Shown here piece after piece: positions 7,691 to 19,891 of a stretch of 64,000 bases of DNA; position 1 is the first letter of the stretch; every line of letters begins with the position of its first letter. The DNA is from an uncultured Actinomycetes bacterium. Lineage in GTDB: Bacteria; Actinomycetota; Acidimicrobiia; Acidimicrobiales; RAAP-2. The notes beneath the pieces were generated by a model that was given only the letters and a program-made list of their open reading frames with translations, had not been told where the DNA came from and made no database searches. The position numbers and the translations under genes were made by a program. Location: the NCBI GenBank assembly GCA_903860745.1, contig CAIORQ010000040.1, positions 1-64,000 on the forward strand, read 5' to 3'.

Positions 7691-9216
7691 TGGCGGCACC
7701 CGCAGCATCGCGTAAATCCTTGATCGTCAGCCTCCTGTTGACGATCGTGATCGGTCTGGGCTCCTTCGCCGCGACCTTGTCGCTCGGCTGGGGCCCCAAG
7801 CTGGGACTCGACCTGGCGGGTGGCCTCTCGGTCGTCTACCGACCCGCCACCTCCGCCACCCAGGCGCAGCTCGACGAGGTCGTCACCATCTTGAACGACC
7901 GCATCAACGGCCTGGGCGTCTCGGGGGCCGAGGTCAACGTGCAGGGCAAGAACGTGGTGGTCAGCGCCCCGGGGGTCACCGACGCCCGCCAGATCCTCCA
8001 AGAGATCGGCCAGACCGCGCAGCTGTTCTTCCGTCCCGTGCTGTGCATCGTGGCTCCCGCGGCCAAGGACGCGAAGCCCATCGCCGCCTCCAAGATGCCC
8101 GCCTGTGGTGGGGCCTACGCCATGACCGAGGCCAACCTCGCCGTGAACCCCAACAACTCGGCGTCGGGATTCTCCTCCAACACGCCCGGGACCGACCCGA
8201 AGTACGCCAAGATCGCCACCACCGCGCCGACCGACGACAACGCGACCACCCCCTACGTCATCTTGCCCACCCTGGGCGACCCGCCGTCCTACCGCTCGCT
8301 GCTTGGCCCCGTCGAGCTCACCGGCACCGCCATCGGCAAGGCCTTCGCCACCCAGAACCAGGTCGGTGCCTGGGTGGTGGACTACACCCTGACGGGAGCC
8401 GGCAGTCCCAAGTGGGACGCCGTCGCCAAGGAGAACTTCCATCAGGCGCTCGCCATCGAGCTCGACGGCGTGATCCAGTCGGCCCCGCTCATCCAGCCGA
8501 CCCAGACCACCTTCACGAGTTTCGGAGGACAGGGGGAGATCTCGGGCAGCTTCACCGAGAACTCCGCCAAGAGACTGGCCCTGGCCATGGAGTTCGGCGC
8601 CCTGCCGGTGCGCCTGGTGCCCCTGACGACCCAGACGGTGTCTCCGACCCTCGGCCACAGCGCCCTGGTGGCGGGACTGGGCGCCGGCATCGCGGGTCTG
8701 GCACTCGTGCTGCTCTACGTGATCGCGTACTACCGTGCACTGGGCCTGGTGATCGTGCTCGGCCTGGGCGTCACGGCCGCGCTGCTGTGGGCGATCATCT
8801 CGGCGCTGGGCCATACCGCCTACGCCCCGACCTTCTCGCTGGCGGGTGTCACGGGTCTGATCGTCTCGATCGGCATCACGGTGGACAGCTATATCGTGTA
8901 CTTCGAACGATTGAAAGACGAGGCCCGAGCAGGGCGCACCGTACGCACCTCGGTGGACCGCGGTTTCAAGTCGGCCTGGCGCACGGTGTTGGCCGCGGAC
9001 ACGGTGAGTCTTCTCGCGGCCGTGCTGCTGTACCTCATCGCCGTCGGTGACGTCCGCGGCTTCGCCTTCTTCTTGGGTCTGTCGACCCTCATGGACGTCT
9101 TCATCACCTGGTACTTCACCAGACCCCTGGTGATCCTGCTCGGACGTCGCGACAAGCAGAGCTCTTCGGCCCTCTCGATGGCCGCCGGCATGTACGCAGG
9201 AGGCGCCCATGAGTGA
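7690..9216 (+). CDS. secD: Protein translocase subunit SecD
   Basis: RND-family membrane protein that with SecF uses the proton gradient to pull secreted proteins across the membrane. The 508-aa protein has an N-terminal helix, the SecD signature KLGLDLAGGLSVVYRP, a large extracytoplasmic domain, and five C-terminal helices including GLIVSIGITVDSYIVYFERLKDE. The middle region (about residues 120-200) is Ala/Asn/Thr-rich and looks lineage-specific. It overlaps the 3' end of yajC by one base and secF by eight bases. Confidence 0.96.
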   Translation: MAAPAASRKSLIVSLLLTIVIGLGSFAATLSLGWGPKLGLDLAGGLSVVYRPATSATQAQLDEVVTILNDRINGLGVSGAEVNVQGKNVVVSAPGVTDARQILQEIGQTAQLFFRPVLCIVAPAAKDAKPIAASKMPACGGAYAMTEANLAVNPNNSASGFSSNTPGTDPKYAKIATTAPTDDNATTPYVILPTLGDPPSYRSLLGPVELTGTAIGKAFATQNQVGAWVVDYTLTGAGSPKWDAVAKENFHQALAIELDGVIQSAPLIQPTQTTFTSFGGQGEISGSFTENSAKRLALAMEFGALPVRLVPLTTQTVSPTLGHSALVAGLGAGIAGLALVLLYVIAYYRALGLVIVLGLGVTAALLWAIISALGHTAYAPTFSLAGVTGLIVSIGITVDSYIVYFERLKDEARAGRTVRTSVDRGFKSAWRTVLAADTVSLLAAVLLYLIAVGDVRGFAFFLGLSTLMDVFITWYFTRPLVILLGRRDKQSSSALSMAAGMYAGGAHE

Positions 9217-10342
9217 CACCTCACTCAGCACACCCGAGAAGAAGATGAGCGGGTTCGGTCGTCTCTACCACGGACTCACCACCGTCGACTTCGTCGGACG
9301 CAAGAAGATCTGGTTCACCGCCTCCGTGATCATCATCTTGATCGGACTGGGCTCGCTGAGCGTGCGCGGTTTCAACCTGGGCATCGACTTCAAGGGGGGT
9401 AGCTCCTGGGAGGTGCAGACCACGCACTCCTCGGTCGCGGCCATGACCTCGGCGGCCGAGAAGGCGGGACTCTCGAACCCCACGGTCACCGAACTGGGCG
9501 GCAAGACCTTCCAGGTGACCGCCGACCTCAACAGCCTCTCCGCCGCGCAGCAGCAGAGCGTGACGACGGCGGTGGTGGACGCCTTGGCCAAGGAGGCGGG
9601 AGTCGCCGCGACCGCTGTGTCGACGGCGAGCGTCGGACCCACCTGGGGCGGACAGGTGACTCACCGAGCTCTGGAGGCGCTGCTGTTCTTCTTCTTGGCG
9701 GTGGTGCTCTACATCTCCTTCCGCTTCGAACCGAAGATGGCCCTGGCGGCCTTCATCGCGATGATCCACGACCTCCTGGTGACGGTGGGGGTGTATTCCC
9801 TCTTCGGCTTCCAGATCACCCCGGACACGGTGATCGCGATCTTGACGATCCTGGGTTATTCGCTCTACGACACCGTGGTCGTCTTCGACCGCGTTCGCGA
9901 CAACGCGACCAGTTCGACTGCGGTGCTCAAGACCGGGACGATGACCTACAGCGAGATGGTCAACCTGTCGATGAACCAGACCCTGGCCCGTTCGATCAAC
10001 ACCTCGCTCGTGGCGATCCTGCCCGTGATGGCGGTGCTGCTGGTCGGTGCCGACCTCCTGGGCGCGACGACGCTGCAGAACTACGGCCTGGCCCTCTTCG
10101 TGGGCCTCATGAGCGGTGCCTACTCGTCGATCTTCATCGCCAGCCCGTTGCTGGCGATCATGAAGGAGCGCGAGCCGCGCTACCGGGACCTGGCCGCGCG
10201 CGTGGCGCGCAGCGAGCACCGCACCTTGACGCCCCAGGCCGCCGCACTCTTGGTCACCGACGTGACCGGTCGCAGCGGCGCTTCGGCACGCCGTCCGGTC
10301 ACCACGGTCACCCCCCGAGCCCGCAAACAGAAGCGCCGTTGA
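9209..10342 (+). CDS. secF: Protein translocase subunit SecF
   Basis: Partner of SecD. The 377-aa protein has TM1, then the GIDFKGGSSWEVQ signature, a periplasmic domain, and five helices with the conserved ILGYSLYDTVVVFDRVRDN and the NQTLARSINTS segment. The C-terminus is a long basic tail (SARRP...RKQKRR). It begins inside secD by eight bases. The adjacent relA has its own promoter, so the sec operon probably ends here. Confidence 0.96.
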   Translation: MSDTSLSTPEKKMSGFGRLYHGLTTVDFVGRKKIWFTASVIIILIGLGSLSVRGFNLGIDFKGGSSWEVQTTHSSVAAMTSAAEKAGLSNPTVTELGGKTFQVTADLNSLSAAQQQSVTTAVVDALAKEAGVAATAVSTASVGPTWGGQVTHRALEALLFFFLAVVLYISFRFEPKMALAAFIAMIHDLLVTVGVYSLFGFQITPDTVIAILTILGYSLYDTVVVFDRVRDNATSSTAVLKTGTMTYSEMVNLSMNQTLARSINTSLVAILPVMAVLLVGADLLGATTLQNYGLALFVGLMSGAYSSIFIASPLLAIMKEREPRYRDLAARVARSEHRTLTPQAAALLVTDVTGRSGASARRPVTTVTPRARKQKRR

Positions 10343-10346
10343 CGCA

Positions 10347-10352
10347 TAGGCT
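10347..10352 (+). promoter_or_regulatory. Putative leaderless -10 box of relA
   Basis: TAGGCT ends six bases before the ATG at 10359, with no Shine-Dalgarno. This decides ATG 10359 over the TTG one codon earlier. Confidence 0.45.
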
Positions 10353-10358
10353 GATTTG

Positions 10359-12569
10359 ATGGTCAGTCTCACGTCGCGCTCGACGGTCGATCCGGCCCTC
10401 GAGGGCTCGGTGGAGCGTATCATCGCGCGCTTTCGCGAACACCACGAGGGCGGCGACGTCGCGCTGATCCGTCGGGCCGGCATCGTGGCAATCAACGCGC
10501 ACGAGGGACAGTTGCGCCGTACCGGCGAGCCCTACGTGACCCACCCCATCGCCGTCGCCGACATCACCGCCGACCTGGGTCTCGACGAGATGACCATCGC
10601 GGCGGCGCTCCTGCACGACGCGGTCGAGGACACCGGTGTCACCAACGAGTGGATCATCGAGGAGTTCGGGGAGAAGGTGGCCGCGGTCGTCGACGGGGTT
10701 ACCAAACTCGACCGCCTGGAGTTCGACTCCAAGGAGGCCCAGCAGGCCGCCACCATCCGCAAGATGTTCATCGCGATGGCTCAGGACTGGCGCGTGCTGC
10801 TCATCAAGCTGGCCGACCGCCTGCACAACATGCGCACGATCTCGGTGATGCCGATGGCCCGTCAGCGCGCCATCGCCCAAGAGACGCTGGACGTCTACGC
10901 CCCCTTGGCCCACCGTCTCGGCGTCCAGCAGGTCAAGTGGCAACTCGAAGACCTGAGCTTCGCGACCCTGCACCCCAAGCGCTACGCCGAGATCGAACAG
11001 ATGGTCGCGGCGCGCCAACCCGAGCGCGAGGCCTACCTCCTGGACGTGATGGGCGTCTTGAGCGACAAGTTGCGCAGTTTCGGCATCAACGCCGAGGTCA
11101 AGGGTCGCCCCAAGCACCTGTGGAGCATCTACGAGAAGATGGTCGTCGGGGGCAAGGAGTTCGACGACATCTACGACCTCGTGGGTCTGCGGGTCATCGT
11201 CGACGACGACCGTGACTGCTGGGCGGTGCTCGGCGCCATCCACGCCCTGTGGTCGCCGGTGCCCGGTCGCTTCAAGGACTACATCAACTCCCCGAAGTTC
11301 AACCTCTACCAGTCGCTGCACACCACGGTCATCGGGCCCAAGGGCAAATCCGTCGAGGTCCAGGTGCGCACCCACGAGATGCACCGGCGCGCCGAGTTCG
11401 GGGTGGCCGCTCACTGGAGCTACAAGGAGGGCGCCTCCAATCGCGAGATCCAGTGGATGCAACGCCTGGCCGACGTCCACGAGGAGGAGCCGGACCCGAT
11501 CGCCTTCCTCGAGGCGCTCAAGCTCGACCTCGGCCAGGACGAGGTCTACGTCTTCACACCCAAGGGTCGGGTCGTGGCCCTCATCGAGGGTGCGACGACC
11601 ATCGACTTCGCCTACGCCGTGCACACCGAGGTGGGCCATCACTGCGTCGGCGCCAAGGTCAACGGTCGACTGGTGCCTCTGGAGACCGTCCTGCACTCCG
11701 CCGACGTGGTGGAGATCATCACCTCGAAGAACTCCTCCGCGGGTCCGTCGCGCGACTGGCTCAACTTCGCCCAGTCCTCACGGGCCAAGTCCAAGATCCG
11801 TCAGTGGTTCCAGCGCGAACGCCGCGAGGACGCCATCGAGGGAGGTCGCGAGGAGCTGACCCGGGCCCTGCGCCGCGAGGGCCTGCCCATCGCCACCTCG
11901 CTGTCCTCGAGCGCGTTGGAGGCGGTGATCGCCTCGCTCAATCTCGAGAACTTCGAGGCCCTGTTGATGGCGATCGACTCGCACCAGATCTCCGCCCTGG
12001 CGGTCGTCCAGCGCCTCGCGCGCGAGCTACACGGGGGAGACGCCGAACAACTCCCCACGACCGTCACGCGGGCCCCGCGCAACACCCGCACGACGCGACG
12101 CGGGGCCGGGGTCTACGTCGAGGGGCTCGACGACGTGATGATCCACCTCGCGCGATGCTGCTCTCCGGTGCCCGGGGACTCCATCATGGGCTTCATCACC
12201 CAGGGTCGCGGCGTGTCGGTGCACCGCGACGACTGCTCCAACGCCGTGGCGCTGGCCCACCGCCTCGGCGAGCGGATCATCGACGTCGAGTGGGACGGCA
12301 CGACCCACGGACAGTACCGCGTCGCCCTCGAGGTGATGGCCTTCGACCGGGCGCGTCTGTTGTTGGACGTGTCCAAGGTGGTCGCCGAGTACCACCTCAA
12401 CATCATCTCGAGTTCCACCGCGACCTCGGGCTCGCGCATCGTGCGCATGCTCTTCGACGTCGAACTGGTCGACCCGAGTCACCTCTCGAGCCTGCTGTCG
12501 GCCCTCAAGGGCGTCGACGGCGTCTTCGACGCCTTCCGCCAGAACCCGGGACACCACAAGACCTCATGA
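10359..12569 (+). CDS. relA: Bifunctional (p)ppGpp synthetase/hydrolase (Rel)
   Basis: Controls the stringent-response alarmones. The 736-aa protein carries, in order: an N-terminal HD hydrolase domain (LLHDAVEDTG), the synthetase domain with the bifunctional-type RFKDYI motif and the YQSLHTTVIGP...EVQVRTHEMH substrate loop, a TGS domain (VYVFTPKGRVVALIEGATTIDFAY), a zinc-finger/helical region with CCSPVPGD, and a C-terminal ACT domain. Both catalytic domains look intact. The stop overlaps the hisS start (ATGA), linking alarmone synthesis to a tRNA synthetase gene. Confidence 0.96.
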   Translation: MVSLTSRSTVDPALEGSVERIIARFREHHEGGDVALIRRAGIVAINAHEGQLRRTGEPYVTHPIAVADITADLGLDEMTIAAALLHDAVEDTGVTNEWIIEEFGEKVAAVVDGVTKLDRLEFDSKEAQQAATIRKMFIAMAQDWRVLLIKLADRLHNMRTISVMPMARQRAIAQETLDVYAPLAHRLGVQQVKWQLEDLSFATLHPKRYAEIEQMVAARQPEREAYLLDVMGVLSDKLRSFGINAEVKGRPKHLWSIYEKMVVGGKEFDDIYDLVGLRVIVDDDRDCWAVLGAIHALWSPVPGRFKDYINSPKFNLYQSLHTTVIGPKGKSVEVQVRTHEMHRRAEFGVAAHWSYKEGASNREIQWMQRLADVHEEEPDPIAFLEALKLDLGQDEVYVFTPKGRVVALIEGATTIDFAYAVHTEVGHHCVGAKVNGRLVPLETVLHSADVVEIITSKNSSAGPSRDWLNFAQSSRAKSKIRQWFQRERREDAIEGGREELTRALRREGLPIATSLSSSALEAVIASLNLENFEALLMAIDSHQISALAVVQRLARELHGGDAEQLPTTVTRAPRNTRTTRRGAGVYVEGLDDVMIHLARCCSPVPGDSIMGFITQGRGVSVHRDDCSNAVALAHRLGERIIDVEWDGTTHGQYRVALEVMAFDRARLLLDVSKVVAEYHLNIISSSTATSGSRIVRMLFDVELVDPSHLSSLLSALKGVDGVFDAFRQNPGHHKTS

Positions 12570-13837
12570 GCACCTTCCAGGCCCCCATCGGCACGCACGA
12601 CGTACTGGCCCCCCAATCCGCCCTCTGGGAGGGACTGGTGGCGACCTTCGCCCAGTACGCCTACCGCTACGGCTTCACGCTCGCCGTCACGCCCATGTTC
12701 GAGGAGATCGGCGTGTTCAATCGGGGCATCGGCGAGCACAGCGACGTGATGACCAAGGAGATGTACGTCTTCACCGACCGCGGGGAGCGCACCTACGCCC
12801 TGCGTCCCGAGGGTACCGCCTCGGTGGTGCGGGCCTTCGTCCAGCACCAGCCCGTGACCCCCTACAAGGCCTGGTACGTCACGCCCGCCTTTCGCTACGA
12901 GCGTCCCCAGGCGGGGCGTTACCGTCAGCACCACCAGCTCGGTGTCGAGGCCCTCGGCAGCGACGACCCGGCGATGGACGTCGAGGTCATCGCCCTGGCC
13001 TGGCGCTTCTACGAGGCCCTGGGCCTCACCCGCGTGCGCCTCCTGATCAACTCCATGGGGCACGCGGAGTGTCGTGCTCGCTACGTCGAGGTCCTGCGGG
13101 GCCACCTCGACGAGCACCGTGAGCAGCTCTGTGACGAGCACCGCGCGTCGTGGTCCACCAACCCCTTGCGCGTGCTCGACTGCAAGCGCGACGCCTGCGT
13201 CGCGGTCACCAACGACGGACCGTCCCTGCCCGACTTCTTGTGCGCCGACTGCGCCGCGCACTTCGCCGCGGTGCGCGCGGGCCTCGCCAGCCTCGGCATC
13301 TCCTCGACGCTTCAGCCACGGCTGGTGCGGGGCTTCGACTACTACACCCGCACCACCTTCGAATTCGTCGCCGACGCCCTGGGTTCGGCCCAGAACGCCA
13401 TCGGTGGGGGAGGCCGCTACGACGGTCTGACCGAGCAACTCGGGGGCAAGCCCACCAGCGGCATCGGCTTCGGATCGGGTATCGAGCGACTGCTACTGGC
13501 CCGCGAGGCGGAGGGATTGACGTCGAACCTGATCAACAGGTCTATCGACGTCTTCATCGTCGACACGACCGGTGGCGCGGAGGCCACGGCGCTCGCGGAC
13601 CAACTGCGCCGGGCCGGCTTCGCGGTCGAACGGGCCTACGACGCGCGGTCGATGAAGTCCCAGATGAAGGCGGCGGATCGCTCGGGAGCGCGCGTCGCGC
13701 TGCTCGTCGGTCCCCAGGAGCTCGAGGCTGGCCAGATTACGATGAGAGACCTGAGAAGCGACGACTTCGAGACCGCCCAGCGACGCGTCGAGCGTGCGGG
13801 GTTGGTCGCGACGCTGCGCGAGCACCTGAGCAAGTGA
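12566..13837 (+). CDS. hisS: Histidyl-tRNA synthetase
   Basis: Class II synthetase, 423 aa. Motif 2 is seen in the FRYERPQAGRYRQHHQ segment, the histidine loop in LVRGFDYYTRTTFEF, and motif 3 in GFGSGIERLLL; the GGGGRYDGL glycine run is intact. The C-terminal anticodon-binding domain follows. The ATG overlaps the relA stop. aspS starts seven bases after its stop, forming a relA-hisS-aspS-rarA run. Confidence 0.96.
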   Translation: MSTFQAPIGTHDVLAPQSALWEGLVATFAQYAYRYGFTLAVTPMFEEIGVFNRGIGEHSDVMTKEMYVFTDRGERTYALRPEGTASVVRAFVQHQPVTPYKAWYVTPAFRYERPQAGRYRQHHQLGVEALGSDDPAMDVEVIALAWRFYEALGLTRVRLLINSMGHAECRARYVEVLRGHLDEHREQLCDEHRASWSTNPLRVLDCKRDACVAVTNDGPSLPDFLCADCAAHFAAVRAGLASLGISSTLQPRLVRGFDYYTRTTFEFVADALGSAQNAIGGGGRYDGLTEQLGGKPTSGIGFGSGIERLLLAREAEGLTSNLINRSIDVFIVDTTGGAEATALADQLRRAGFAVERAYDARSMKSQMKAADRSGARVALLVGPQELEAGQITMRDLRSDDFETAQRRVERAGLVATLREHLSK

Positions 13838-13844
13838 AGAGACC

Positions 13845-15584
13845 ATGAGCGAGAACTACGAATCGACCAGCATGCGTGACCTCCTGTGTGGGTCGGTGGA
13901 CGCCTCCCTGATCGGCCGACGACTCAGCGTCTGTGGCTGGGTGTCCAAGCGGCGCGAGCACGGTGAGCACCTCGCTTTCCTCGACCTGCGCGACCGTTCG
14001 GGCGTGGTTCAGGCCGTGGTCGAGGGATCGGTGGACGTGCGCAGCGAGTACGTGCTTCGCGTCACCGGCACGGTGTCGCGTCGTCCCGAGGGCACGGTGA
14101 ACGACCGCCTGGCCACCGGGGAGGTCGAGCTCACCGACTGCGAGGTGGAGGTCCTCTCGGCCGCGGAGCCGCCGCCCTTCCAGATCGACGAGCGCTCCGA
14201 CGTCGACGAGCAGGTCCGGCTGAAGTACCGCTACATCGACGTGCGCCGCGAGAAGATGCAGCGCAACCTGCGCCTGCGTGCCGTGGTCAACGCCACGATG
14301 CGCTCGGCGATGATGCGACAGGGCTTCTGCGAGGTGGAGACGCCCCTGCTGTGGGCGCCCACCCCCGAGGGCGCCCGCGAGTTCGTGGTGCCCTCACGGC
14401 TGCACACCGGCGAGTTCTACGTCTTGCCCCAGAGTCCCCAGATCGCCAAGCAGCTCCTGATGGTCGGTGGTTTCGACCGCTACTTCCAGATCGCGCGCTG
14501 TCTGCGCGACGAGGACCTGCGCGCCGACCGCCAGTTCGAGTTCACCCAGCTCGACGTCGAGGCCAGTTTCGTGGGCCAGGAGGACGTCTTCGCCTTCGTC
14601 TCCGAGGCCGTGCTCGACGCCGCCGAGGCCGCCACCGGGCATCGCCCCGAACCGATCGCCACCATGACCTGGGCGCTGGCCCTCGACCTCTACGGCACCG
14701 ACAAGCCCGACCTGCGCTTCGCGATGGTGATGCAGGACCTCTCCGAGGCCTTCGCCCGGACCGAGGTCAAGGCCTTCGCCGCGCCCACCGTCAAGGCCCT
14801 GAGGGTGCCCGCGGGAGCGGAGTACACCCGTTCGCGCCTCGACGCGCTCACCGAGCACGCCAAGTCGCTCGGCGCCAAGGGCCTGGCGTGGTTCCGCGTG
14901 ACGTCCGAGGGGCTCGACTCGCCGCTGGCGCGCTTCCTCAACGCCGCCGAGTCCGCCGCCATCGCTTCGGTCGACGGCGCGCAGGTGGGCGACCTCGTGC
15001 TGGTCGTGGCCGACGAGTACGAGCCGGCCTGCAAGGTCCTGGGCGCGCTGCGCCTGGTCATCGGGGCACCGCCGGTCAGCCAGGGGCCGCACCGCTACAT
15101 CTGGATCACCGAGTTCCCGCTCTTCGAAGGAGTCGACGACGACGGCAACCTGGTCTCGGCGCACCACCCCTTCACCATGCCCCACCTCGACGACCTCGAC
15201 CTGATCGACACCGACCCCCTCAAGGTCCGCTCCCAGTCCTACGACCTCGTGCTCAACGGGTGGGAGCTGGGCAGCGGTTCGGTGCGCATCCACCGCGCCG
15301 ACATCCAGTCGCGGATCTTCGCCGCCCTCGGGATCACCGAGGAGGAGGCCCAGAACCGCTTCGGCTTCTTGCTGGGCGCCTTCAGGTACGGCGCACCGCC
15401 GCACGCGGGCTTCGCGGTGGGTATCGACCGTCTGGTGGCCATCTTCGCGGGCGAGGACAACATCCGCGAGGTCATCGCCTTCCCCAAGACCCAGTCCGGG
15501 ACGGACCTCATGACCGGCGCGCCCAAGAACATCACCGAACGCCAGGTCCGCGACCTTCGCCTGCGCTTCGCCCCCAAGGGGTAG
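13845..15584 (+). CDS. aspS: Aspartyl-tRNA synthetase (bacterial GAD-containing type)
   Basis: 579-aa class II synthetase with an N-terminal OB anticodon-binding fold (CGWVSKRREHG...FLDLRDRSG), motif 1/2 region (RYRYIDVRREKMQRNLR; RCLRDEDLRADRQFEFTQLD), a GAD insertion and motif 3 (GFAVGIDRLVAIFAG). The length and insertion are those of the bacterial rather than the archaeal form. Whether it also aspartylates tRNA-Asn cannot be judged from this window. It starts at ATG 13845 and its TAG abuts the rarA reading frame. Confidence 0.95.
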   Translation: MSENYESTSMRDLLCGSVDASLIGRRLSVCGWVSKRREHGEHLAFLDLRDRSGVVQAVVEGSVDVRSEYVLRVTGTVSRRPEGTVNDRLATGEVELTDCEVEVLSAAEPPPFQIDERSDVDEQVRLKYRYIDVRREKMQRNLRLRAVVNATMRSAMMRQGFCEVETPLLWAPTPEGAREFVVPSRLHTGEFYVLPQSPQIAKQLLMVGGFDRYFQIARCLRDEDLRADRQFEFTQLDVEASFVGQEDVFAFVSEAVLDAAEAATGHRPEPIATMTWALALDLYGTDKPDLRFAMVMQDLSEAFARTEVKAFAAPTVKALRVPAGAEYTRSRLDALTEHAKSLGAKGLAWFRVTSEGLDSPLARFLNAAESAAIASVDGAQVGDLVLVVADEYEPACKVLGALRLVIGAPPVSQGPHRYIWITEFPLFEGVDDDGNLVSAHHPFTMPHLDDLDLIDTDPLKVRSQSYDLVLNGWELGSGSVRIHRADIQSRIFAALGITEEEAQNRFGFLLGAFRYGAPPHAGFAVGIDRLVAIFAGEDNIREVIAFPKTQSGTDLMTGAPKNITERQVRDLRLRFAPKG

Positions 15585-15586
15585 CC

Positions 15587-16918
15587 ACGTCACTCTTCGA
15601 CGACGCCAGGGCCCAGCGCCTGCGCGCGACGGCGCCCCTGGCCGAGCTGTTGCGACCGCGAAGCCTCGACGACATCGTCGGCCAAGACCACCTGGTGGGG
15701 CCCGGCTCGGCGCTGCGCACGATGGTGGAGGCGCGTCGACTCACCTCGATGATCTTCTGGGGTCCCGCGGGCACCGGCAAGACCACCCTGGCGCGGATCG
15801 TCGCGGCGTCCGCCGGCTACGCCGCCGAGAGCGTGTCGGCGGTGTCCAGCGGCGTCAAGGACGTGCGTGAGTCCCTGGAGCGCGCGCGCCAGCGTCTGGG
15901 AGAGCGCGGACAGTCGACCGTGCTGTTCATCGACGAGGTGCACCGCTTCAACAAGTCCCAGCAGGACCTGTTGTTGCCGGCCACCGAGTCGGGTGAGATC
16001 GTGCTGATCGGCGCCACCACGGAGAACCCCTTCTTCGAGGTGAACGCGGCGCTGATGAGTCGCACGACCCTGTGGCGCCTGCGGCCCTTGGGCGAGGCGG
16101 ACCTGCGGGTGCTGATCGGGCGCGCGAGTTCCCTGCGCCAGGCCGAGATCGCCGCCGACGCCATCGAGGCCCTGGTCGCCAGCGCCGACGGCGACGCGCG
16201 CTCGATGCTGACCACCCTGGACACGGCACTGATCCTGGCCCAGGGGGCTGGTCCGGGCGCGACGGTGGTGACGCGCGAGCACGTCTCGGCGGCCCGCGAC
16301 GGACGCCTCGTGCACCAGTCGCGCGACACGCACTACGACCAGGTCTCCGCGCTGATCAAGTCGCTGCGGGGATCGGACCCCGACGCCGCCCTCTACTACC
16401 TGATCTCGCTGCTCGAGGCGGGGGAGAGTCCGCGCTTCCTGGCGCGGCGTCTGGTCATCTTGGCGTCGGAGGACATCGGCATCGCCGATTCGCAGTCGCT
16501 GGTGGTGGCCGAGGCCGCCGCGCGCGCCGTGGAGTTCGTCGGGCTGCCCGAGGCGCGACTCACCCTGGCTCACTGCGCGATCCACCTGGCCCTCGCCCCC
16601 AAGAGCAACACTGTGACCCGGGCCCTGGGTGCGGTGAGCGACGCGGTGCGCTCGGGGGGCGCCGAGGTGCCCCGACACCTTCGTGACGCCCACTACTCGG
16701 GCGCCCAGCAACTGGGGTTCGGTGAGGGCTACGTGTACCCTCACGACGTCGCGGGAGGCTGGGCCGACCAGCGCTACCTGCCCGAGGAACTGGGCGACCG
16801 TCGCTTCTTCGAACCCACGGCCTACGGTGACGAGGCCCGCCTGGTGCGCGATTGGCGCCGCCGTCGCGGCGAGGGCGATCTGGACGACGGGGCTGGTGAC
16901 GCTGCGCCGGTAGAGTGA
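15587..16918 (+). CDS. rarA: Replication-associated AAA+ recombination protein A (RarA/MgsA)
   Basis: AAA+ ATPase acting at stalled replication forks. Domains in order: RPRSLDDIVGQDHLVGPG, Walker A WGPAGTGKTT, Walker B LFIDEVHRFNK, IGATTENPF, and the C-terminal tetramerisation/winged region with SLLEAGESPRFLARRLVILASEDIG. The family's N-terminal segment (SLFDDARAQRL) is present right after the aspS stop, but no ATG, GTG or TTG precedes it in frame for over 1 kb. The only candidate with a Shine-Dalgarno (AAGGGG, 15576-15581) is an ACG at 15587, taken here as the start; TTG 15650 would lose the conserved N-terminus. The gene identity is sure, the start is not. Confidence 0.88.
   Translation, partial: TSLFDDARAQRLRATAPLAELLRPRSLDDIVGQDHLVGPGSALRTMVEARRLTSMIFWGPAGTGKTTLARIVAASAGYAAESVSAVSSGVKDVRESLERARQRLGERGQSTVLFIDEVHRFNKSQQDLLLPATESGEIVLIGATTENPFFEVNAALMSRTTLWRLRPLGEADLRVLIGRASSLRQAEIAADAIEALVASADGDARSMLTTLDTALILAQGAGPGATVVTREHVSAARDGRLVHQSRDTHYDQVSALIKSLRGSDPDAALYYLISLLEAGESPRFLARRLVILASEDIGIADSQSLVVAEAAARAVEFVGLPEARLTLAHCAIHLALAPKSNTVTRALGAVSDAVRSGGAEVPRHLRDAHYSGAQQLGFGEGYVYPHDVAGGWADQRYLPEELGDRRFFEPTAYGDEARLVRDWRRRRGEGDLDDGAGDAAPVE
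16911..16916 (+). promoter_or_regulatory. Putative leaderless -10 box of alaS
   Basis: TAGAGT lies inside the end of rarA, seven bases before the GTG at 16924. It supports 16924 rather than the GTG at 16915 as the alaS start. Confidence 0.4.
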
Positions 16919-16923
16919 AATCC

Positions 16924-19473
<2,550 letters not shown>

Positions 19474-19477
19474 CGTC

Positions 19478-19891
19478 GTGGCGCGGATCCTCGGGATCGA
19501 TCCCGGCACCCGCCGCTGCGGCGTGGCGTTGACCGATTCGGCCGAGACGATGGCGTTCCCGCGTGAGGCCCTGGCCTACGACACGGACTTCGTCCCGCGC
19601 GTGGCGCGACTCGCCGCCGAGGAGGCCGTGGAACTCGTCGTCGTCGGGCGCCCCGTGGCCCTGTCGGGCGCCGCCACGCAGAGCACCAGCTTCGCCGACG
19701 AGCTCTTCGAACGCCTGAGCGAGCACCTGGCGCTACCGGTCGTGCAACACGACGAGCGCCTGACCACCGCCGCGGCACAGCGATCGCTCTCCGAGGCCGG
19801 CCACCGGCTCAAGGACCACCGTTCGCGCATCGACTCCGCCGCGGCGGTGGTCATGCTCCAGCACTACGTGGACGCCCGCAATGCGCACTAG
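19478..19891 (+). CDS. ruvX: RuvX/YqgF family Holliday-junction-resolvase-like nuclease
   Basis: 137-aa RNase H-fold protein linked to 16S rRNA 5' end maturation and possibly recombination. The motifs ILGIDPGTRRCGVAL, VVVGRPVALSG, DERLTTAAA and DSAAAVVMLQ carry the expected acidic residues. It starts at GTG 19478 after alaS and overlaps mltG by 11 bases. Confidence 0.92.
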   Translation: MARILGIDPGTRRCGVALTDSAETMAFPREALAYDTDFVPRVARLAAEEAVELVVVGRPVALSGAATQSTSFADELFERLSEHLALPVVQHDERLTTAAAQRSLSEAGHRLKDHRSRIDSAAAVVMLQHYVDARNAH

